NCBI RefSeq assembly: GCF_016839145.1 | Contig: NZ_CP069303.1 | Location: forward strand, 2,914,001-2,978,000 | Direction: 5' to 3' | From: Shinella sp. PSBB067 | Lineage (GTDB): Bacteria > Pseudomonadota > Alphaproteobacteria > Rhizobiales > Rhizobiaceae | DNA length: 64,000 nucleotides | Part shown: positions 61,886 through 64,000 of the stretch, piece after piece | How the letters are laid out: every line of letters starts with the position of its first letter | Numbering within the stretch: position 1 is the first letter of the stretch | Notes under the pieces: generated by a model | What the model was told of the DNA's origin: nothing | Databases searched by the model: none | The model's input: only the letters and a program-made list of their open reading frames with translations | Program-made: the position numbers and the translations under genes

Positions 61886-62652
61886 CGCTCATACTCCGCG
61901 TTGCCGCACACGCCGATATGCTGGCCGGAAACATGACGTGCCCTGTCGGAGCAAAGGAAGATCATCATGTCGGCGATTTCCTCGGGCTGGATCTGGGTGC
62001 GCATCGAGATGAAGCTCAAGCCTTCCGCCTTCAGTTCCTGCGAATCCACGCCAAGGGCCGCCGCCTTGCGATTGAACACCGCATTGCCGCGCTCGTTGTC
62101 TATCCAACCCGGCAATATGGAATTCACTCGGATGTTGGATGGACCCAATTCGCGGGCAAGGGTTTCCGTCATGCCGAGAACGCCCACCTTGGAAACCGTG
62201 TAAGGCAAACGCATGGGCAGAGCGGTGCGAGCGCTCGTCGATGACACATTCAGTATGGTGCCGCCGCCCGCCTGCTTCAGCAGCGGAATGGCGAGCCGGA
62301 CGCAGTAGAAGAAACCAGACAGATTGACCGCGATCGTTCTGTCCCAGTCCTGCGTCGTAACGTCCTCGGCGAGCGCCGTGGGGCCGGCGATCCCAACGTT
62401 GTTGATGAGAACATCCAGCCCGCCGAGCCTTGCGAGCGCATCGTCGAAAAGGCGCGCGACGTCATCCACGTTCCCGCAGTCGCAGATGCTGCCTGATATC
62501 CCGGCGTCAGGCGATACGACCGATGCCACTGCAGCGGAATTGATATCGCATATGTGCACGCGCGCTCCGGCCGACGAGAACTTTTGCGATAAAACCACAC
62601 CTGCGCCTCCCGCGGCACCAGTGATCACTACTCTTTTCCCCTGAAGTTCCAT
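61882..62652 (-). CDS. Short-chain dehydrogenase/reductase
   Basis: 256 residues of classical SDR type. NAD(P) motif TGAAGGAG, NNVG of the central fold, catalytic serine in LNVSSTSART and Y-x3-K in LPYTVSKVG; C-terminal ISGQHIGVCGN-like HVSGQHIGVCGN. It oxidises a hydroxyl to a keto group or the reverse. It is the first gene of the transporter operon and could make the keto acid used by the BKACE enzyme at 55672-56562. A 28-bp palindrome lies 6 bp upstream of its start. Confidence 0.9.
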   Translation of the reverse strand: MELQGKRVVITGAAGGAGVVLSQKFSSAGARVHICDINSAAVASVVSPDAGISGSICDCGNVDDVARLFDDALARLGGLDVLINNVGIAGPTALAEDVTTQDWDRTIAVNLSGFFYCVRLAIPLLKQAGGGTILNVSSTSARTALPMRLPYTVSKVGVLGMTETLARELGPSNIRVNSILPGWIDNERGNAVFNRKAAALGVDSQELKAEGLSFISMRTQIQPEEIADMMIFLCSDRARHVSGQHIGVCGNAEYER

Positions 62653-62657
62653 GTCGA

Positions 62658-62685
62658 CCTCTATTCTGTGATCTCAGAATAGAGG
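62658..62685. promoter_or_regulatory. 28-bp near-perfect palindrome before the SDR-ABC operon
   Basis: CCTCTATTCTG (62658-62668) and CAGAATAGAGG (62675-62685) are exact arms; the six bases between, TGATCT, are symmetric except for one T/T pair. It is placed 6-33 bp upstream of the ATG at 62652, where a bound repressor would block the promoter or leader. A second, looser repeat TGCGAC / GTCGCA (62688-62693, 62711-62716) follows upstream. Confidence 0.6.
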
Positions 62686-62745
62686 TGTGCGACCTGTTGT
62701 CAATGGGCATGTCGCAAATATTGATGCACTGACGTGAACCGCCTG

Positions 62746-63963
62746 CTATGCGCCCTCCTGGTCGAATGACGCCGAAAGAGCCGCATAGCGGTCCAGATCC
62801 GGGGACGTCGGTTCGCGGGCGAAGCTCTTCGTGGCTATGTCGCGGATCAGAGGCTGGCTGGCAATGTTGAGCACCCCGTGCAGCAGGTGAATGCCGAGCC
62901 TGCTATGGGGGTTCATCATCCGGGGACCGATCTTCGGCACAGCTTGAGCCTCCGCAACCATCGGCCTCATCGCCGCTTCATAGGCAGCCAGCGCCGAAGA
63001 TACATCATCGGCGCGCTGCAACTCGCCCGCCAGCACATAGGCGCCCACGACGGCCAGCGTCGTGCCGATGCCGGCCAGAGGCGTGGCGCACCAGGCCGCA
63101 TCGCCCGTGAGCACCACATGTCCCTTCGACCAGCGTTTCATCCGGACCTGCCGCAAGACGTCAAAGTAGAAGTCGTCGGTCGCCTCCATTCCCGAAAGGA
63201 CGCGGGATGCCTGCCAGCCGGCGTCGGCAAACCGATCGCGCATATAAGCTTTTTGACGATCCGGATCCCAATCCTGCTCCCCGTTCGCTGGCTGCTGTAT
63301 CGTGAGATTGGCGCGCGTCGTGCCGTGCGTGTCCGGACGCAGGGAGATGCTTCGGCCCTCCGTCGCATTGTACCAGCGCCACATCTGGTCATCGTCAGCG
63401 ACACGGGGAATGGTGAAATAGGCGATCATGAGGTCCATCCAGCGCGGATCGTTCTCGCCTTCGAACACAAGCTCGCGGGTATGCGACCCCACGCCCTCCG
63501 CAACGATCACCAGGTCGTAGGTTGCCGTGCGTCCGCTGGCGAACGTGACCGTGGCGCCGTCATCGGCGTCATCCACCTGCTGGATGGTATCGCCAAAGCG
63601 GAAGTCCACATGCTCGCGCGCCGCATCGTAAAGCAAGCGGGCAAGGTCGCCGCGGAGTATTTCCATTTCGGCGGTCGGTCCGTCGCCTTCCAGGTCATCG
63701 GTGACGAACTGCGCGGCGACCTCGCCGTCGCTGTCGATCCAGGCGGTTCCCTTCTCCCCGGTGCCCCGATCGAGTGCGGCCTGTTCAAGTCCCATTCGGC
63801 GGAGCACTTCACGGCCTACCCCGCGCACATCGACGTTCTGGCCACCATCGCGGAACTCGGGTGCACGCTCCACCACCGTCACCTCATAGCCGAAGCGCCC
63901 GAGCCACCAGGCTGTGGTTGTGCCCGCAATGCTGGCGCCGGAGATGAGAATACGATGGTGCAT
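62746..63963 (-). CDS. FAD-dependent monooxygenase (TetX/PHBH-like)
   Basis: 405 residues. FAD motifs RILISGASIAGTTTAWWL, DLVIVAEGVGSHTRELVF and VLTGDAAWCATPLAGIGTTL mark the aromatic/polyketide hydroxylase group. The N-terminal glycine motif is G-A-S-I-A-G, a variant common in this subfamily. AAAGGAGG lies about 12 nt before ATG 63963. It is 93 bp upstream of the SDR gene on the same strand, with the palindrome between them, so it may be a separate unit. Its substrate is unknown. Confidence 0.83.
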   Translation of the reverse strand: MHHRILISGASIAGTTTAWWLGRFGYEVTVVERAPEFRDGGQNVDVRGVGREVLRRMGLEQAALDRGTGEKGTAWIDSDGEVAAQFVTDDLEGDGPTAEMEILRGDLARLLYDAAREHVDFRFGDTIQQVDDADDGATVTFASGRTATYDLVIVAEGVGSHTRELVFEGENDPRWMDLMIAYFTIPRVADDDQMWRWYNATEGRSISLRPDTHGTTRANLTIQQPANGEQDWDPDRQKAYMRDRFADAGWQASRVLSGMEATDDFYFDVLRQVRMKRWSKGHVVLTGDAAWCATPLAGIGTTLAVVGAYVLAGELQRADDVSSALAAYEAAMRPMVAEAQAVPKIGPRMMNPHSRLGIHLLHGVLNIASQPLIRDIATKSFAREPTSPDLDRYAALSASFDQEGA

Positions 63964-64000
63964 GAGCGCGGCCTCCTTTCGCGCATAAACATCATACGTG

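Noticed and set aside
1..64000. Search for tRNA, rRNA, CRISPR arrays, prophage genes or replication origins
   Set aside because: No cloverleaf, rRNA core, regularly spaced repeat, phage structural gene or repABC-type gene was recognised by eye. A covariance-model search would be needed to exclude small RNAs.

Overview
The window looks like an alphaproteobacterium of the order Hyphomicrobiales, most likely a Rhizobiaceae member. The signs are a MucR/Ros-type regulator, an RhtX-type siderophore permease, TGA-N9-TCA (RirA-type) iron operators, an RpoE/ChrR pair, an IS5-family (IS427-like) element, GC-rich coding DNA and many ATGA/GTGA stop-start overlaps. No rRNA, tRNA, CRISPR array or phage gene was recognised. 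The content is accessory-style: uptake and catabolism of nitrogen compounds, a siderophore locus and a stress/lipid regulon.

Region A (1-16000). The 3' end of a DgcB-like Fe-S oxidoreductase is followed by a 3-hydroxyisobutyrate-dehydrogenase-like enzyme and a lactonase-fold metallohydrolase. A minus-strand operon then reads DAO-family oxidase, aldehyde dehydrogenase, periplasmic amino-acid binding protein, class III aminotransferase, permease, ATPase. It diverges from a plus-strand operon hyuA-hyuB-[2Fe-2S] protein-FAD/BFD oxidoreductase, with a LysR regulator at the far end. The divergent promoter holds two LysR-box-like dyads. The enzyme set matches ATP-dependent opening of a lactam or (N-methyl)hydantoin followed by oxidation of the amino acid released.

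Region B (16361-28704). Two transcription units flank a PAS protein plus a sigma-54 activator. To the left, transcribed leftward, are an APC permease and an aminobutyraldehyde-type dehydrogenase. To the right are a trimethylamine-dehydrogenase-like flavoprotein, a 1024-residue fusion of a DgcB-like membrane Fe-S protein with ETF beta, and ETF alpha. The right unit has a near-perfect sigma-54 promoter and the left one a good match. This is a self-contained oxidative N-dealkylation system that would pass electrons through ETF to quinone.

Region C (28697-32445). A divergent MucR-like regulator is followed by nested insertion sequences: a broken ISL3-type transposase, an intact IS5-family element inserted at CTAG at its end, and an IS3-type OrfA remnant that runs into the next gene.

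Region D (32424-44900). A siderophore uptake locus with the gene content of yersiniabactin uptake: two AraC regulators, an RhtX/YbtX-type MFS permease, two TonB-dependent receptors, a YbtP/YbtQ-like pair of fused ABC transporters and a flavin monooxygenase. Two TGA-N9-TCA sites sit in its control regions.

Region E (45239-53539). An RpoE/ChrR regulon built around membrane lipids: a COG2907 flavoprotein, DUF1295, DUF1365 and DUF2177 proteins, two cyclopropane-fatty-acid-synthase-like methyltransferases and small envelope proteins. Three promoters share TGATCC-N18-TAGA.

Region F (53540-63963). A decayed RTX-repeat gene is followed by a BKACE / Gfo-Idh-MocA / gamma-carbonic-anhydrase-like operon, a divergent GntR regulator, a polyamine-type ABC transporter operon led by a short-chain dehydrogenase, and a flavin monooxygenase. 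A 28-bp near-perfect palindrome lies just in front of the short-chain dehydrogenase gene.
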